Notes: a model not told the origin generated them from the letters alone. 44,091 bases of DNA from Duganella sp. 1224 (GCF_013408245.1 NZ_JACBYS010000013.1:1-44091), one strand, 5' to 3'. Counted from the first letter of the stretch, positions 7,745 through 17,476 are shown. Numbers and translations are program-made.

Positions 7745-9376
7745 ATGTTGCGTATCAACGAACTCAAGCTCCCACTCAACCACAGCGAGGAGCAACTGCC
7801 GGCCGCCATCTTGGCGCGCCTGGACATCCCCGCCGCCGACCTGCGCGGCTACACCGTCTACAAGCGCAGCTACGACGCGCGCAAGAAAACCGCCATCGTG
7901 CTGATCTACTCGCTGGACGTCGACGTCGCCAACGAGGCGGCCGTGCTGCAGCGCCTGCAGCATGACGTGCACCTGATGCCCTCGCCCGACACCTCGTACA
8001 AATTCGTCGCCGACGGCCAGGCCATCGCCGCCCGCGCCGATTTCCAGCGCCCGGTGGTGATCGGCATCGGCCCGTGCGGCCTGCTGGCGGCGCTGATCCT
8101 GGCGCAGATGGGCCTGCGCCCCATCATCGTCGAGCGCGGCAAGATCGTGCGCGAGCGCACCGTTGACACCTTCGGCTTCTGGCGCCAGCGCAAGCTCAAC
8201 CCGGAATCGAACGTGCAATTCGGCGAAGGCGGCGCCGGCACCTTCTCGGACGGCAAGCTGTACAGCCAGATCAAGGACCCGAAACACTACGGCCGCAAGG
8301 TGCTGACCGAGTTCGTCAAGGCCGGCGCGCCGGAGGAAATCATCTACGTCAGCAAGCCGCACATTGGCACCTTCCGCCTGGTCAAGATGGTCGAGTCGAT
8401 GCGCGAGACGATCGAGGCGCTGGGCGGCGAATACCGCTTTGAAAGCAAGGTCACCGACATCGACATCGAGGACACGGCCGACGGCCGCCAGGTGCGCGGC
8501 ATCGTGCTGCAGAGCGGCGAGCGCATCGCCACCAACCACGTGGTGCTGGCCATCGGCCACAGCGCGCGCGACACCTTCGAAATGCTGTACGAGCGCGGCG
8601 TCTACATCGAGGCCAAACCGTTCTCGATCGGCTTCCGCGTCGAGCACCCGCAATCGCTGATCGACGCCTGCCGCTTCGGCCCCAACGCCGGCCACCCGAT
8701 CCTGGGCGCGGCCGACTACAAGCTGGTGCACCACGCCTCGAACGGCCGCGCGGTGTACAGCTTCTGCATGTGCCCGGGCGGCACGGTGGTGGCGGCGGCG
8801 TCCGAGCCGGGCCGCGTGGTCACCAACGGCATGAGCCAGTATTCGCGCAACGAGCGCAACGCCAACAGCGCCATCGTGGTCAGCATTTCGCCGGAAGTCG
8901 ATTATCCGGGCCATCCGCTGGCCGGCGTCGCCTTCCAGCGCGACCTGGAAGAGAAGGCGTTCAAGCTGGGCGGCGGCACCTACAACGCCCCCGGCCAGCT
9001 GATGGGCGACTTCGTGGCCGGCCGCGCCTCGACCGACTTTGGCGCGGTGACGCCGTCGTACAAGCCGGGCATCACGCTGACCGACCTGGCGCAGATCCTG
9101 CCGGAGTTCGCGGTGACGGCGCTGCGCGAGGCCTTCCCGGCGTTCGACAAGCAGATCAAGGGCTACTTCAAGCACGACGCCGTGCTGACCGGGCTGGAAA
9201 CGCGCACCTCGTCGCCGATCCGCATCAAGCGCGACGACGACACGCTGCAGAGCCTGAACACGCGCGGCCTGTTCCCGGCCGGCGAAGGCGCAGGCTACGC
9301 CGGCGGCATCCTGTCGGCCGGCGTCGACGGCATCAAGGTGGCCGAGGCGGTCGCCCTGTCGCTGGCCGCGCAGTAA
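7745..9376 (+). CDS. FAD-dependent dehydrogenase-like protein
   Basis: A 543-aa flavoprotein of the uncharacterised FAD-dependent dehydrogenase group (COG2509-like). Residues 1-95 form a small N-terminal domain that precedes the dinucleotide-binding motif VVIGIGPCG (GxGxxG at 107-112). The flavin region continues with IIVERG and an FGEGGAGTFSDGKLYSQIKD block typical of this family. A C-terminal GLFPAGEGAGYAGGILSAGVDGIKVAEAVA segment closes the FAD site. No substrate or partner is known for the family. The gene is convergent with the histidine kinase gene, whose stop lies 13 bp away. A TAAAAT box near 7684-7689 may be its promoter element. Confidence 0.85.
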   Translation: MLRINELKLPLNHSEEQLPAAILARLDIPAADLRGYTVYKRSYDARKKTAIVLIYSLDVDVANEAAVLQRLQHDVHLMPSPDTSYKFVADGQAIAARADFQRPVVIGIGPCGLLAALILAQMGLRPIIVERGKIVRERTVDTFGFWRQRKLNPESNVQFGEGGAGTFSDGKLYSQIKDPKHYGRKVLTEFVKAGAPEEIIYVSKPHIGTFRLVKMVESMRETIEALGGEYRFESKVTDIDIEDTADGRQVRGIVLQSGERIATNHVVLAIGHSARDTFEMLYERGVYIEAKPFSIGFRVEHPQSLIDACRFGPNAGHPILGAADYKLVHHASNGRAVYSFCMCPGGTVVAAASEPGRVVTNGMSQYSRNERNANSAIVVSISPEVDYPGHPLAGVAFQRDLEEKAFKLGGGTYNAPGQLMGDFVAGRASTDFGAVTPSYKPGITLTDLAQILPEFAVTALREAFPAFDKQIKGYFKHDAVLTGLETRTSSPIRIKRDDDTLQSLNTRGLFPAGEGAGYAGGILSAGVDGIKVAEAVALSLAAQ

Positions 9377-9389
9377 GCCCAGCTGCTTT

Positions 9390-10739
9390 TTAATCGCGCA
9401 CCGGCAGCCGCAGCTTGATGCGGCAGCCGGCGCTGTCGGGCGCGGGGGCGGCCACCGCCACCTGGCCGCCCATCTGGTGCACAATGGTGTAGACGATGTG
9501 CATGCCCAGCCCCGAGCCGCCCTGCCCGCGCTTGGTGGTGAAAAACGGTTCGAACACGCGCTCGCGCACCTCGGGCGTCAGGCCGACGCCGTCGTCGGCG
9601 AACTCCAGCAGCAGCCAGCGCGCGCCGCCATCCAGCGCCAGCCGCGCGGCCAGCGTCACCCGCCCCGGCCCGCCGTTCGGGTAGCCGTGCTTGGCCGCGT
9701 TCATCAGCAGGTTGGACAGCACCTGCGACCAGCGCCCGGCGTCCAGCCGCGTGCGCAAATCCGGCGCGATGTCGACCTCCACCGCGAGGCCCACCTTGCG
9801 CAGCTCCGGCCCGTGCGCCGACACCACGCTCAGCGCGTGCTCGCGCAAGCTCACTTCCGACACATGGGTGCTGCCCTGGTCCACCGCCAGTTGCTTGAAG
9901 TTGCCGATCAGGTCGGCCGCGCGCGCCAGGTTGCGCTCGATCAGCTGGGCGCCCTCGCGCAGCCGCTGCGCCGTCGCCAGCAGCTCGGAGCGGCTGACGC
10001 GCTCGCCGCCGACGCACCGGATCAGGTCGTCGGCGTAGCTGACCATGGTGGAGGCCGCCGTGACGGCGACGCCGATCGGCGTGTTGACCTCGTGCGCCAC
10101 GCCCGCCACCAGCGTGCCCAGCGCCACCATTTTTTCCTGCTCGACCAGCGTGGCCTGCGCCGCCAGCAAGGCGTCGGTGCGGCGCTGCACGGTGGCCTCC
10201 AGCTGCTGCTCGCGGTCCTGGTGCTGCAGCTCGGCGGCGCCGCGGGCGGCGAAGATCGACAGCAGCGACAGCGCCAGCAGCCGCTTGTCCTCGGCCATCG
10301 GCCTGGTGTCGATGGCCGACAGGATGCCCAGCGTCTGCCCCTCGGTATCGATCATCGGCATGCCGATGTAGCTCTCGGCCTGCATGTCGACCAGCAGCGT
10401 GTCCTGCGGGTAATCGGCCTGGATGCCGCTGCCATGGAAGCACATGCATTGCTCGGTGACGTCCTGGCACGGCGTGTGGCGCAGGCTGTATTCCATGTTG
10501 GGCAGGTAGTCGGCGCCGCCCCACACGGCCAGCGTGCGGATGCCCTCGCCGTCCTCCATGGCGATCACGCGGCCGGCGATCACGTAACGCACATCCAGCG
10601 CGCGCGCCAGGTCGCGCACCAGGATGCGCAGGAAATCGTCGCCGCGCGCCCGCGCCGTGGAATCGGTAATCGACCGTAGCGCCGCCTCGGCCAGGGCCCG
10701 GCCATCTGCCGCATCGAACAGCCTGTTGTGCTCACTCAT
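9390..10739 (-). CDS. GAF-domain sensor histidine kinase
   Basis: A predicted cytoplasmic two-component sensor kinase of 449 aa. I start it at the ATG at 10739, which has GGGAG 6 nt upstream; an upstream in-frame start adds 14 unlikely residues. Residues about 20-175 form a GAF sensor domain (SYIGMPMIDTEGQTLGILSAIDTRP). A short coiled linker follows. The dimerisation/phosphoacceptor H-box has H216 in LVAGVAHEVNTP. The ATPase domain shows an N-box (LMNAAKHG), G1 (FADDGVGLTPE) and G2 (GGSGLGMHIV). There are no membrane segments, so it senses an internal or diffusible signal. No response regulator is adjacent, making it an orphan kinase here. Confidence 0.88.
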   Translation of the reverse strand: MSEHNRLFDAADGRALAEAALRSITDSTARARGDDFLRILVRDLARALDVRYVIAGRVIAMEDGEGIRTLAVWGGADYLPNMEYSLRHTPCQDVTEQCMCFHGSGIQADYPQDTLLVDMQAESYIGMPMIDTEGQTLGILSAIDTRPMAEDKRLLALSLLSIFAARGAAELQHQDREQQLEATVQRRTDALLAAQATLVEQEKMVALGTLVAGVAHEVNTPIGVAVTAASTMVSYADDLIRCVGGERVSRSELLATAQRLREGAQLIERNLARAADLIGNFKQLAVDQGSTHVSEVSLREHALSVVSAHGPELRKVGLAVEVDIAPDLRTRLDAGRWSQVLSNLLMNAAKHGYPNGGPGRVTLAARLALDGGARWLLLEFADDGVGLTPEVRERVFEPFFTTKRGQGGSGLGMHIVYTIVHQMGGQVAVAAPAPDSAGCRIKLRLPVRD

Positions 10740-11049
10740 GGCCTGGCTCCCGCATCGCTCACCGGGCAATTTTAGCGTCAAACCCGTTAACCTTGGTTAA
10801 TAAAAAACGGTTCTTTAGCACAATTTGTGGTTTATCTACGCAAGACTTTGTATATTAATGTAAAAGTAGTCCCCTTTTAGGGTAAAAAGCGGGCAAAAGT
10901 GTTGTTTATTATGCTGACATTCCATCTTGTCAATTGACCGTAGGGTACTTCCAGTGGTTTCATGCTTAGCTTGGATAATTTATAAAGCAATTGTCCTGGC
11001 TCGTCTTCCAATGTGACGATGTACAACAACACTCCTAGGAGCTCAATCA
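10740..11049. other. Divergent intergenic region between histidine kinase and TonB receptor 2
   Basis: These 310 AT-rich bases must hold the promoters of both neighbours. A near-palindrome TTAACC-TT-GGTTAA at about 10787-10800 lies inside a wider CCGTT/AACGG pair and could be an operator. Several -10-like AT stretches precede the receptor, but I cannot choose one with confidence. I see no gene or RNA here. Confidence 0.4.
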
Positions 11050-13818
11050 ATGATGATGGAAACCGCAATCTCGCGTGCAGTGCGCCTGATGTTCTCGGGC
11101 AGCGCGGCGCTGATCGGCGCCGGCCTGCTGGCCCAGCCTGCATTCGCACAGGACACCCCTGTGATCCAACGCGTGGAAATTACCGGTTCGTCTGTGAAAC
11201 GCGTCGACAACGAAACCTCGCTGCCAGTGCAGATCGTCAGCAAGGCTGACATCGCCAAGACCGGTGCCACCAGCACCGAAGAACTGCTGCAGTCGATCTC
11301 GGCATTCTCGTCGGCTGGCGGCACCACCAACGCCACCGGCGCCGGCACCTCGACCGGCGGCCTGTCGTCGATCTCGCTGCGCGGCCTGGGCTCGACCCGT
11401 ACCCTGGTGCTGGTCAACGGCCGCCGCCTGGCCGCCTTCGCTGGTAGCGATGGCGCCTCGGTCAACATCAATGCCATTCCACTGGCCGCCATCGAGCGCG
11501 TGGAAATCCTGAAAGACGGCGCCTCGGGCGTGTACGGTTCGGATGCCGTGGCCGGCGTGGTCAACTTCATCCTGTCGAAACGCGTCGAAGGCATTGAAGT
11601 GACCGGCACCTACGGCTCGCCGACCGAAAGCGGCGGTGGCCAGAACGGCCGCGCCTCGATCACCGGCGGCTACAACAACGACAAGCTGAGCATCGTTGCG
11701 TCGGGCTCGTACGAAAAGGAAAAAGCGCTGTTCGGTCGTGACCGTGACTACGCCAAATCGGCCACCCGCCTGCCCTACTACAATTCGACCGCTACCGGTC
11801 TGGGCAACATTCAGGGTTCGTTCACCCCGGGCCCGAACGGCGGTCCTGACGCCGGCTTCAGCAGCGGCGGCTCCGGCTACGGCAACCCGCTGGCAATCGG
11901 CGACAAGTGCTCGACCATCAAGATGGCGACCCTGCAAGGCGGCGCCAAAGGCAGCCCATATTGCGCCTACGACAGCGGCCCGGACGTCGGCCTGACCCCG
12001 GATCGTGAGCTGTACAACTTCACCAGCAACCTGACCTATCAGATCAACGATAACCACCAGCTGTTCGCTGACGTACTGTACTCGCAGAGCAAGGTCACAC
12101 AGACCTACCAGCCGTCGCCAGCACGCGCGTCGTTCTTCGAAACCGATGCCCAGTTCGCCGCCCAAGGCGTGGACGCCGCGCTGCTGCTGTACCCGACGAA
12201 CCCGGTGTACCAGTCGATCGCCGTGCCTTACCTGACCAGCCAGGGCTTCACCTCGCTGATCGGCAAGCCGCTGTCGATCACCTCGCGCGTGTTTGACTTC
12301 GGCCCACGCCAGAACGTCGACACCGCCAAGCAAGCCCGCGTGGTGTTCGGCGCCAAAGGCTCGCTGAGCTTCGCCGACTATGAAGTCGCCGTCAGCCACA
12401 ACGAATCGAAGCTGGAAAGCGCAGTGACCACCGGCTACTTCTCGCAAGTGGCCTACGCCAAGATCATCAACGCCAGCAACTGGAACCCATGGGCACCAGG
12501 CGGCGTGCAAACCGGCGCCCTGGCCGACCAGCTGAAGAGCGCAGCCTTCAGCGGCACCTTCCTGAACGCCAAGTCGACCAGCGATGCCTTCGACGCCAAG
12601 ATCACCGGCGACTTCTGGAACGTGGCCGGCATTACCCCGCAATACGCGTTGGGCCTGCAGTCGCGCAAGGAAAAGTACGTGACCGACCCGAGCGCCGCGT
12701 ATGAGTCGGGCGACATCTCGGGCCTGGGCGGCTCGGTGGTGCCTATCGACCGCAGCCGTACCGTGAACTCGGCCTTCGGCGAACTGAGCATTCCTGTGCT
12801 GAAGTCGCTGGAAGTCAACCTGGCCGCGCGTGATGACAAGTACAACGACGTCGGCAACAGCGCCAACTGGAAGGGTAACTTCCGCTGGCAGCCAATCAAG
12901 GAACTGGTGCTGCGCGGTTCGTACGGCACCGGCTTCCGCGCGCCATCGCTGGTGGACCTGTGGACCCCGCAAACGCTGGGTACCTCGGAACAGTTCAACG
13001 ATCCAGGCACCAAGCAAAACGGCCTGCAGGTGAACTCGCTGACCGGCGGCAACCCGAACCTGAAGCCAGAAAAGTCGAAGCAGTACTCGTTCGGCGTGGT
13101 ATGGCAGCCAGTGGCGTCGACCAGCATCGGTGTTGACTTCTTCAACATCAACATCCGTGACATCCTGGCCACCCCGTCGGCACAGGAAGTGGTGTCGCGC
13201 TTCCGCGCTGGCGACCCGGCCTACGCTGGCCTGGTGACGCTGAACGGCAACGACATCGTCAGCATCAAGCAAACCCTGGCCAACACCGGCAACGCCAACG
13301 TGCAGGGTCTGGACGTGTTCGCGAACTGGAAGGATAACTTCAGCTTCGGCAAGCTGGACGTGAACCTGAACGGCACCTACATGGACGACTTCAACCAGAC
13401 CAGCCCTGGCGGCGACATCTCGCACAAGGTCGGCACCATCGTGGACGGCTCCGGCACTCCGGTCATCGGCGCCCAAAACGGCGGCGTGGTCCTGCGTTGG
13501 AAACACCAGTTGGCAGCCACCTGGAGCAATGGTCCATGGGCCACCACCCTGGTGCAGAACTTCCGCACCGGCTACGAAGTGGGCCACGACCTGAACGACA
13601 ACCGTGTGTTCATCGGCGCCGAAACCATCTACGACGCCAACGTGACCTGGAAAGGCATCAAAAACCTGACCCTGGCGCTGGGCGTGAAGAACCTGTTCGA
13701 CAAGCAGCCTCAACCGATTGGTACCGCCGTGACCAACCAGTTCCAGGCCGGCTACGACATCAACCAGTACGATCCACGTGGCCGCTTCGTCTACGTGACC
13801 GCTGGCTACAAGTTCTAA
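11050..13818 (+). CDS. TonB-dependent receptor
   Basis: A 922-aa outer-membrane TonB-dependent transporter. The start is the first of three consecutive ATG codons, because TAGGAG lies 8 nt upstream of it. A signal peptide (to about AQPAFAQ) precedes a TonB-box-like stretch (VQRVEITGSSVKR). The plug domain follows (LPVQIVSKADIAKTGATST, SLRGLGSTRTLVLVNGRR, IERVEILKDGASGVYGSDAVAGVVNFILS). The 22-strand-type barrel ends in a terminal F. It lacks the extra N-terminal domain of the receptor at 3.3-6.4 kb and is not its close copy. The barrel carries the YGTGFRAPSLVDLW and GNPNLKPEKS motifs usual for peptide- or carbohydrate-type receptors, but the ligand cannot be assigned. A strong terminator follows directly. 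Confidence 0.92.
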   Translation: MMMETAISRAVRLMFSGSAALIGAGLLAQPAFAQDTPVIQRVEITGSSVKRVDNETSLPVQIVSKADIAKTGATSTEELLQSISAFSSAGGTTNATGAGTSTGGLSSISLRGLGSTRTLVLVNGRRLAAFAGSDGASVNINAIPLAAIERVEILKDGASGVYGSDAVAGVVNFILSKRVEGIEVTGTYGSPTESGGGQNGRASITGGYNNDKLSIVASGSYEKEKALFGRDRDYAKSATRLPYYNSTATGLGNIQGSFTPGPNGGPDAGFSSGGSGYGNPLAIGDKCSTIKMATLQGGAKGSPYCAYDSGPDVGLTPDRELYNFTSNLTYQINDNHQLFADVLYSQSKVTQTYQPSPARASFFETDAQFAAQGVDAALLLYPTNPVYQSIAVPYLTSQGFTSLIGKPLSITSRVFDFGPRQNVDTAKQARVVFGAKGSLSFADYEVAVSHNESKLESAVTTGYFSQVAYAKIINASNWNPWAPGGVQTGALADQLKSAAFSGTFLNAKSTSDAFDAKITGDFWNVAGITPQYALGLQSRKEKYVTDPSAAYESGDISGLGGSVVPIDRSRTVNSAFGELSIPVLKSLEVNLAARDDKYNDVGNSANWKGNFRWQPIKELVLRGSYGTGFRAPSLVDLWTPQTLGTSEQFNDPGTKQNGLQVNSLTGGNPNLKPEKSKQYSFGVVWQPVASTSIGVDFFNINIRDILATPSAQEVVSRFRAGDPAYAGLVTLNGNDIVSIKQTLANTGNANVQGLDVFANWKDNFSFGKLDVNLNGTYMDDFNQTSPGGDISHKVGTIVDGSGTPVIGAQNGGVVLRWKHQLAATWSNGPWATTLVQNFRTGYEVGHDLNDNRVFIGAETIYDANVTWKGIKNLTLALGVKNLFDKQPQPIGTAVTNQFQAGYDINQYDPRGRFVYVTAGYKF

Positions 13819-13834
13819 GCCGTAGCAGCTCCGT

Positions 13835-13872
13835 AAAAAGCCCGCGCAGCGCCTGCTGCGCGGGCTTTTTTT
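13835..13872 (+). terminator. Strong terminator of TonB receptor 2
   Basis: An 11-bp GC-rich stem (13840-13850 with 13855-13865) has a 4-nt loop. Five A precede it and seven T follow it, so it can work in both directions. It lies 17-20 bp past the receptor stop and directly abuts the truncated cyclase gene. Confidence 0.92.
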
Positions 13873-13877
13873 CTGTT

Positions 13878-14744
13878 GTGGCCGGCGCAAAACAGTTTTT
13901 ACCGTGCGCCGCAATCGGCGCCGCCCATCTGATCACGCCTGAGCGCGTGCTCAAGGCCGCCAGACTGATCAAAACCGGCAAGACCTATCCGCTGGCGGTG
14001 CCGGTCAGCAAGGACCTGCCTGCCTTCCGCCACCGCAGCTTCAAGCTGTACAACATCCAGCCGGGCGAGCAGGCCGGCAAGACCACCGGCCCCAACCAGT
14101 TCACCTTCAAGGACGAACTGGCGGTTGCCTGGACCGGCGTCGGCACGCAGCTCAATGGCATCGGCCACATCGGCATCAACCACGTGTATTACAACGGAAA
14201 CCGGGCCGAGGACTTCGTCACCGTCGAAGGCGTCAAGAAGCTGGGCGTGGAGAAGGTGCCGCCGCTGGTGGCGCGCGCGGTGGTGCTGGACATGGTGGCG
14301 CACTTCGGCGTCGACATCGTCCCCGGCGGCACGGCCATCACCGTGGCCGACATCGAGGCCACGCTGGCGCGCCAGGGGCTCACCATCGAGGCCGGCGACG
14401 TGGTGCTGTTCAACACCGGCTGGCTGGAACTGATCGGCAAGGACCACCAGCAATTTCTGGAGGTCGAGCCGGGCATCGACATGGACGCCGCGCGCTGGCT
14501 GGCCGCGCGCGACATCGTCGCCTTTGGCGGCGACACCTGGGCGTCCGAAGTCTATCCCAACCCGAGCGGCGAGGAATTCCCGGTCAACCAGTTCATGCTG
14601 GCGCAGCGCGGCATCTACAACCTGGAGCTGATCGATACCCGGGCGCTGGTGCGCGACCGCGTGTATGAATGCCTGTTTGTGCTGGGGCAGCCGCTCTACG
14701 TCGGCTCCACCCAGGTCAACGTCAATCCGGTGGCCCTGACCTGA
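13878..14744 (+). pseudogene. Cyclase-family (kynurenine-formamidase-like) protein, N-terminus missing
   Basis: The frame encodes a metal-dependent hydrolase of the cyclase family (Pfam PF04199 type). Homology begins abruptly at AIGAAHLITPERVLKAARLI, which in relatives follows an N-terminal stretch containing a W-G-x-D-D-like motif. That stretch is absent: the preceding bases are the T tract of the receptor terminator. The first in-frame start is a GTG at 13878, with no ribosome-binding site. The active-site region reads GTQLNGIGHIG; relatives usually have aspartate where this has asparagine, as I recall the family. The rest (AGDVVLFNTGWLE, AFGGDTWASEVYPNP, NQFMLAQRGIYNLE) is intact, with no stops or frameshifts for about 280 codons. 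Either a recent 5' deletion left a remnant, or a shortened protein is made from the GTG. It is convergent with corA, 6 bp away. Confidence 0.6.
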
Positions 14745-14750
14745 GGAACC

Positions 14751-15719
14751 TCACAGCCAGCCGGCCTTCTTGAAGCGCCGGTGCAGGTACAGGCAGACGC
14801 CGACCATGATGGCGATCGCCATCGGGTAGCCGAACTTCCACTCCAGCTCGGGCATGTACTTGAAGTTCATGCCCCACAGGCCGGCGAACGCGGTGACGAT
14901 GGCGAAGATCGCCGCCCACGCCGCCAGCCGCTTGTTGACTTCGCTTTCCTCGATGGCCACCATCGACAGATTGACCTGGATCGCCGTGGCGATGGTGTCG
15001 CGGATGCCGTCCAGCGCGCCGCTGATGCGGTGCAGGTGGTCGTGCACGTCGCGGAAGTATTCCTGCGTGTCGAGGCACATGGATGGCACGCGGCCGCCGT
15101 GCAGCCGCCCCATCGCCTCCATCAGCGGCGCCACCACGTGGCGCACCGTCGTCACCTTGCTTTTCAGCTCGTACAGCCGCTGGATGTTGTCGCGCTGCCG
15201 GCCCTGGGTGAAGATCAGCTCCTCGATCTTTTCCAACTCGGTTTCCAGCATGTCCAGCACCGGGAAATAGCGGTCCACCACGGCGTCCATCAGCGCGTAC
15301 AGCACGAAGGCCGGGCCGAGGCGCAGCATGTGCGGCTCCTTCTCGGCGCGCGTGCGCACGCTCTGGAAGCCGTGCTGGCTGCTGCCGTCGCGCGACGACA
15401 GCACATAGTTCTGGCCGACGAAAATATCGACCTCGCCCACCGCCACGTCGCCGTCGTGGCACTCGATGGTCTTGACCACCACGAACAGCGAATCGCCGTA
15501 CTCCTCGATCTTGGGCCGCTGGTGGCCGCGGCTGGCGTCCTCGACGGCCAGCTCGTGCAGGCCGAATTCCTGCTGCATCACCGCCAGCTCGTCCGGCTGG
15601 GCGTCGCGCAGCGCCACCCAGACAAAGGTTTCCGGCTGCTCGATATAGTCGCTGATGTCTTCGACCGGAATGTCGGCCAGTTTTTTACCATCCTGGTAGG
15701 CCACACAATTAATCAGCAT
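14751..15719 (-). CDS. corA: Magnesium/cobalt transporter CorA
   Basis: CorA is a homopentameric inner-membrane channel for Mg2+ (also Co2+ and Ni2+). The 322-aa protein has a long cytoplasmic N-terminal domain (VAYQDGKKLADIPVEDISDYIEQPETFVWVALRD) and a long stalk helix. Two C-terminal membrane segments follow, with the signature GMN at residues 283-285 (GLWGMNFKYMPELEWKFGYP). The positively charged tail HRRFKKAGWL fits the cytoplasmic C-terminus. The gene lies 35 bp after the AraC-type gene on the same strand, so read-through is possible, although the products have no obvious shared role. Confidence 0.94.
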   Translation of the reverse strand: MLINCVAYQDGKKLADIPVEDISDYIEQPETFVWVALRDAQPDELAVMQQEFGLHELAVEDASRGHQRPKIEEYGDSLFVVVKTIECHDGDVAVGEVDIFVGQNYVLSSRDGSSQHGFQSVRTRAEKEPHMLRLGPAFVLYALMDAVVDRYFPVLDMLETELEKIEELIFTQGRQRDNIQRLYELKSKVTTVRHVVAPLMEAMGRLHGGRVPSMCLDTQEYFRDVHDHLHRISGALDGIRDTIATAIQVNLSMVAIEESEVNKRLAAWAAIFAIVTAFAGLWGMNFKYMPELEWKFGYPMAIAIMVGVCLYLHRRFKKAGWL

Positions 15720-15754
15720 ACGTCATCCATAAAATTGCTTTATCAGCCGAGAGC

Positions 15755-16648
15755 TTACCTCAAGCGCAGCCACGACGTCGGCGTGACGCCGGCGTAACGG
15801 GTGAACGCCACGCTGAAGGCGCTGGCCGAGCCGTAGCCGACCTGCTCCGCCACGGCGGCGACGCTGGCCTGCCGCCGCAGCAGCTGCTTGGCGCGCGCCA
15901 TGCGCCAGCGCAGCAGATAGGCCATCGGCGCCACGCCGACGGCGGCGCTGAAGCGCTCGAAGAACGCCGAGCGCGACAGTGCCGCCTCCCTGGCCAGCTG
16001 CGCCACCGTCCACGGCCGCGCGCTGTCCTCGTGCATGCGGCGCAGCGCCACCGCCAGCCGCTCGTCGGCCAGGCCGCGCAGCAGGCCGGGCGCGCCGGCG
16101 GTGACGGCGGCCGAGCGCAGCGCCTCGATCAGCAGCACTTCCAGCAGATGCGACAGCACCAGCGCGCGTCCCGGCCGCTTGGCACGTGACTCGTCGCGCA
16201 CCAGTTGCACCAGCGTGGCCAGGCGCTGCTCGCCGCGAATATGGATCAGCTGCGGCAGCAGCGACACCAGCAGCGCCGCGTCCGGCGAGTCGAAGGTGCA
16301 GTGGCCGACCAGCAGCACCGTCTCGGCCGGCGCGTCGGCGGCGCCCAGGCGGAAGGCGCCGTCGGCCAACGGCAGCGGCGGCGGGTCGTCGGCCGCGGCC
16401 GGCGGTGGCAGCGGGCTGGTCATGGCGAACTCGTGCGACTCGGGGATCAGCACAAAATCGCCCTGCGCCAGCGGCAACGGCGCCCGCCCGCTGATCGTCA
16501 GCAGGCTGGCGCCCTCCAGCACCACGCAGTAAAACGGCTGGCCCGCGTGCGAGCGCCGCACCCGCCAGGCGCCGGCGCCGCTGACCACCTTGGACAACTG
16601 CGCACGTGGTTGCAATAGTGTCACCACCTCGGCCAGTGGATCGATCAT
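15755..16648 (-). CDS. AraC-family transcriptional regulator with cupin-type sensor domain
   Basis: A 297-aa DNA-binding regulator. The N-terminal part (AGAWRVRRSHAGQPFYCVVLEGASLLTI...LAQGDFVLIPESHEF) is a cupin_6-like effector domain. The last 100 residues hold the two helix-turn-helix units (WTVAQLAREAALSRSAFFERFSAAVGVAPMAYLLRWRMARAKQLL, then VAAVAEQVGYGSASAFSVAFTRYAGVTP). The start ATG has GAGAG 6-7 nt upstream, and a TACAAT box lies on the minus strand at 16683-16688. It is transcribed away from a short-chain dehydrogenase gene 93 bp off. This is the classic layout for a regulator controlling its divergent neighbour; that regulation is inference. Confidence 0.9.
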   Translation of the reverse strand: MIDPLAEVVTLLQPRAQLSKVVSGAGAWRVRRSHAGQPFYCVVLEGASLLTISGRAPLPLAQGDFVLIPESHEFAMTSPLPPPAAADDPPPLPLADGAFRLGAADAPAETVLLVGHCTFDSPDAALLVSLLPQLIHIRGEQRLATLVQLVRDESRAKRPGRALVLSHLLEVLLIEALRSAAVTAGAPGLLRGLADERLAVALRRMHEDSARPWTVAQLAREAALSRSAFFERFSAAVGVAPMAYLLRWRMARAKQLLRRQASVAAVAEQVGYGSASAFSVAFTRYAGVTPTSWLRLR

Positions 16649-16741
16649 GTCTGGACTCTCGCAAATGAAACATGGACTGCTGATTGTAGCAAGTCCGGCA
16701 GTGGCGCACTACAGTGGAGTCACTCAACTCAAGGAGCTCGC

Positions 16742-17476
16742 ATGAAAACGATTTTGATTACTGGCTGCTCATCCGGCTTTGGCCTGGCGACCGCCCGCTA
16801 TTTCCTCGACCGTGACTGGAACGTCATCGCCACCATGCGCACGCCGCGCGCGGACCTGCTGCCGGCCTCGCCGCGCTTGCGGGTGCTGGAACTGGATGTG
16901 GCCGACGCCGGCAGCATCGCGCGGCTGGTCGCGGAGGCCGGCCCGGTGGATGTACTGGTCAACAACGCCGGCATCGGCGCGCTGGGGGCGCTGGAAGGCG
17001 TCGACATGGCGACCGTGCGCGCGGTGTTCGACACCAATGTGTTCGGCACCATTGCCATGACGCAGGCGGTGCTGCCGCAGTTCCGCCAGCGGCGCGCGGG
17101 GGTGGTCATCAATGTCACGTCCAGCGTGACGCTGAAGCCGTTGCCGCTGTTGTCGGTGTACACCGGAAGCAAGGCGGCGGTGAATGCATTTACCGAATCG
17201 CTGGCGCTGGAGTTGGCGTCGTTCAATGTGCGCGCGCACCTGGTGCTGCCGGGACGTGCGCCGTCCACCAGCTTTGGGGCGAACGCGAAGCAGCGGCTGC
17301 AAATGCACCCGGCCTACGAGGAACTGACGCAACGTGTGTTTGAAGGATGGGCGCAGTCCACGGAAGCGGTCACCGAGGCTGGCGATGTCGTGGAAGCGAT
17401 ATGGCGCGCGGCAACAGACCCCGCGGCGCCGATGCGCATTCCCGCCGGCGCGGACGCGGTGGCCCTGACGGGGTAA
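16742..17476 (+). CDS. Short-chain dehydrogenase/reductase (SDR) family oxidoreductase
   Basis: A classical SDR of 244 aa acting as an NAD(P)(H)-dependent oxidoreductase in the cytosol. The cofactor motif TGCSSGFG is at residues 7-14, NNAG at about 74-77, and the catalytic serine in VTSS near 127-128. The Y140-x3-K144 pair lies in YTGSK. R32-T33 after the second strand hints at NADP preference, which is an inference. AAGGAG sits 7 nt before the ATG. The divergent AraC-type gene is its probable regulator, and SDR/AraC pairs are common in Burkholderiales. The substrate is unknown. The gene ends at one of the short palindromic elements. Confidence 0.9.
   Translation: MKTILITGCSSGFGLATARYFLDRDWNVIATMRTPRADLLPASPRLRVLELDVADAGSIARLVAEAGPVDVLVNNAGIGALGALEGVDMATVRAVFDTNVFGTIAMTQAVLPQFRQRRAGVVINVTSSVTLKPLPLLSVYTGSKAAVNAFTESLALELASFNVRAHLVLPGRAPSTSFGANAKQRLQMHPAYEELTQRVFEGWAQSTEAVTEAGDVVEAIWRAATDPAAPMRIPAGADAVALTG

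Noticed and set aside
11047..13914. A 955-codon minus-strand frame opposite the second TonB receptor
   Set aside because: Antisense shadow, and it runs through the receptor's terminator.
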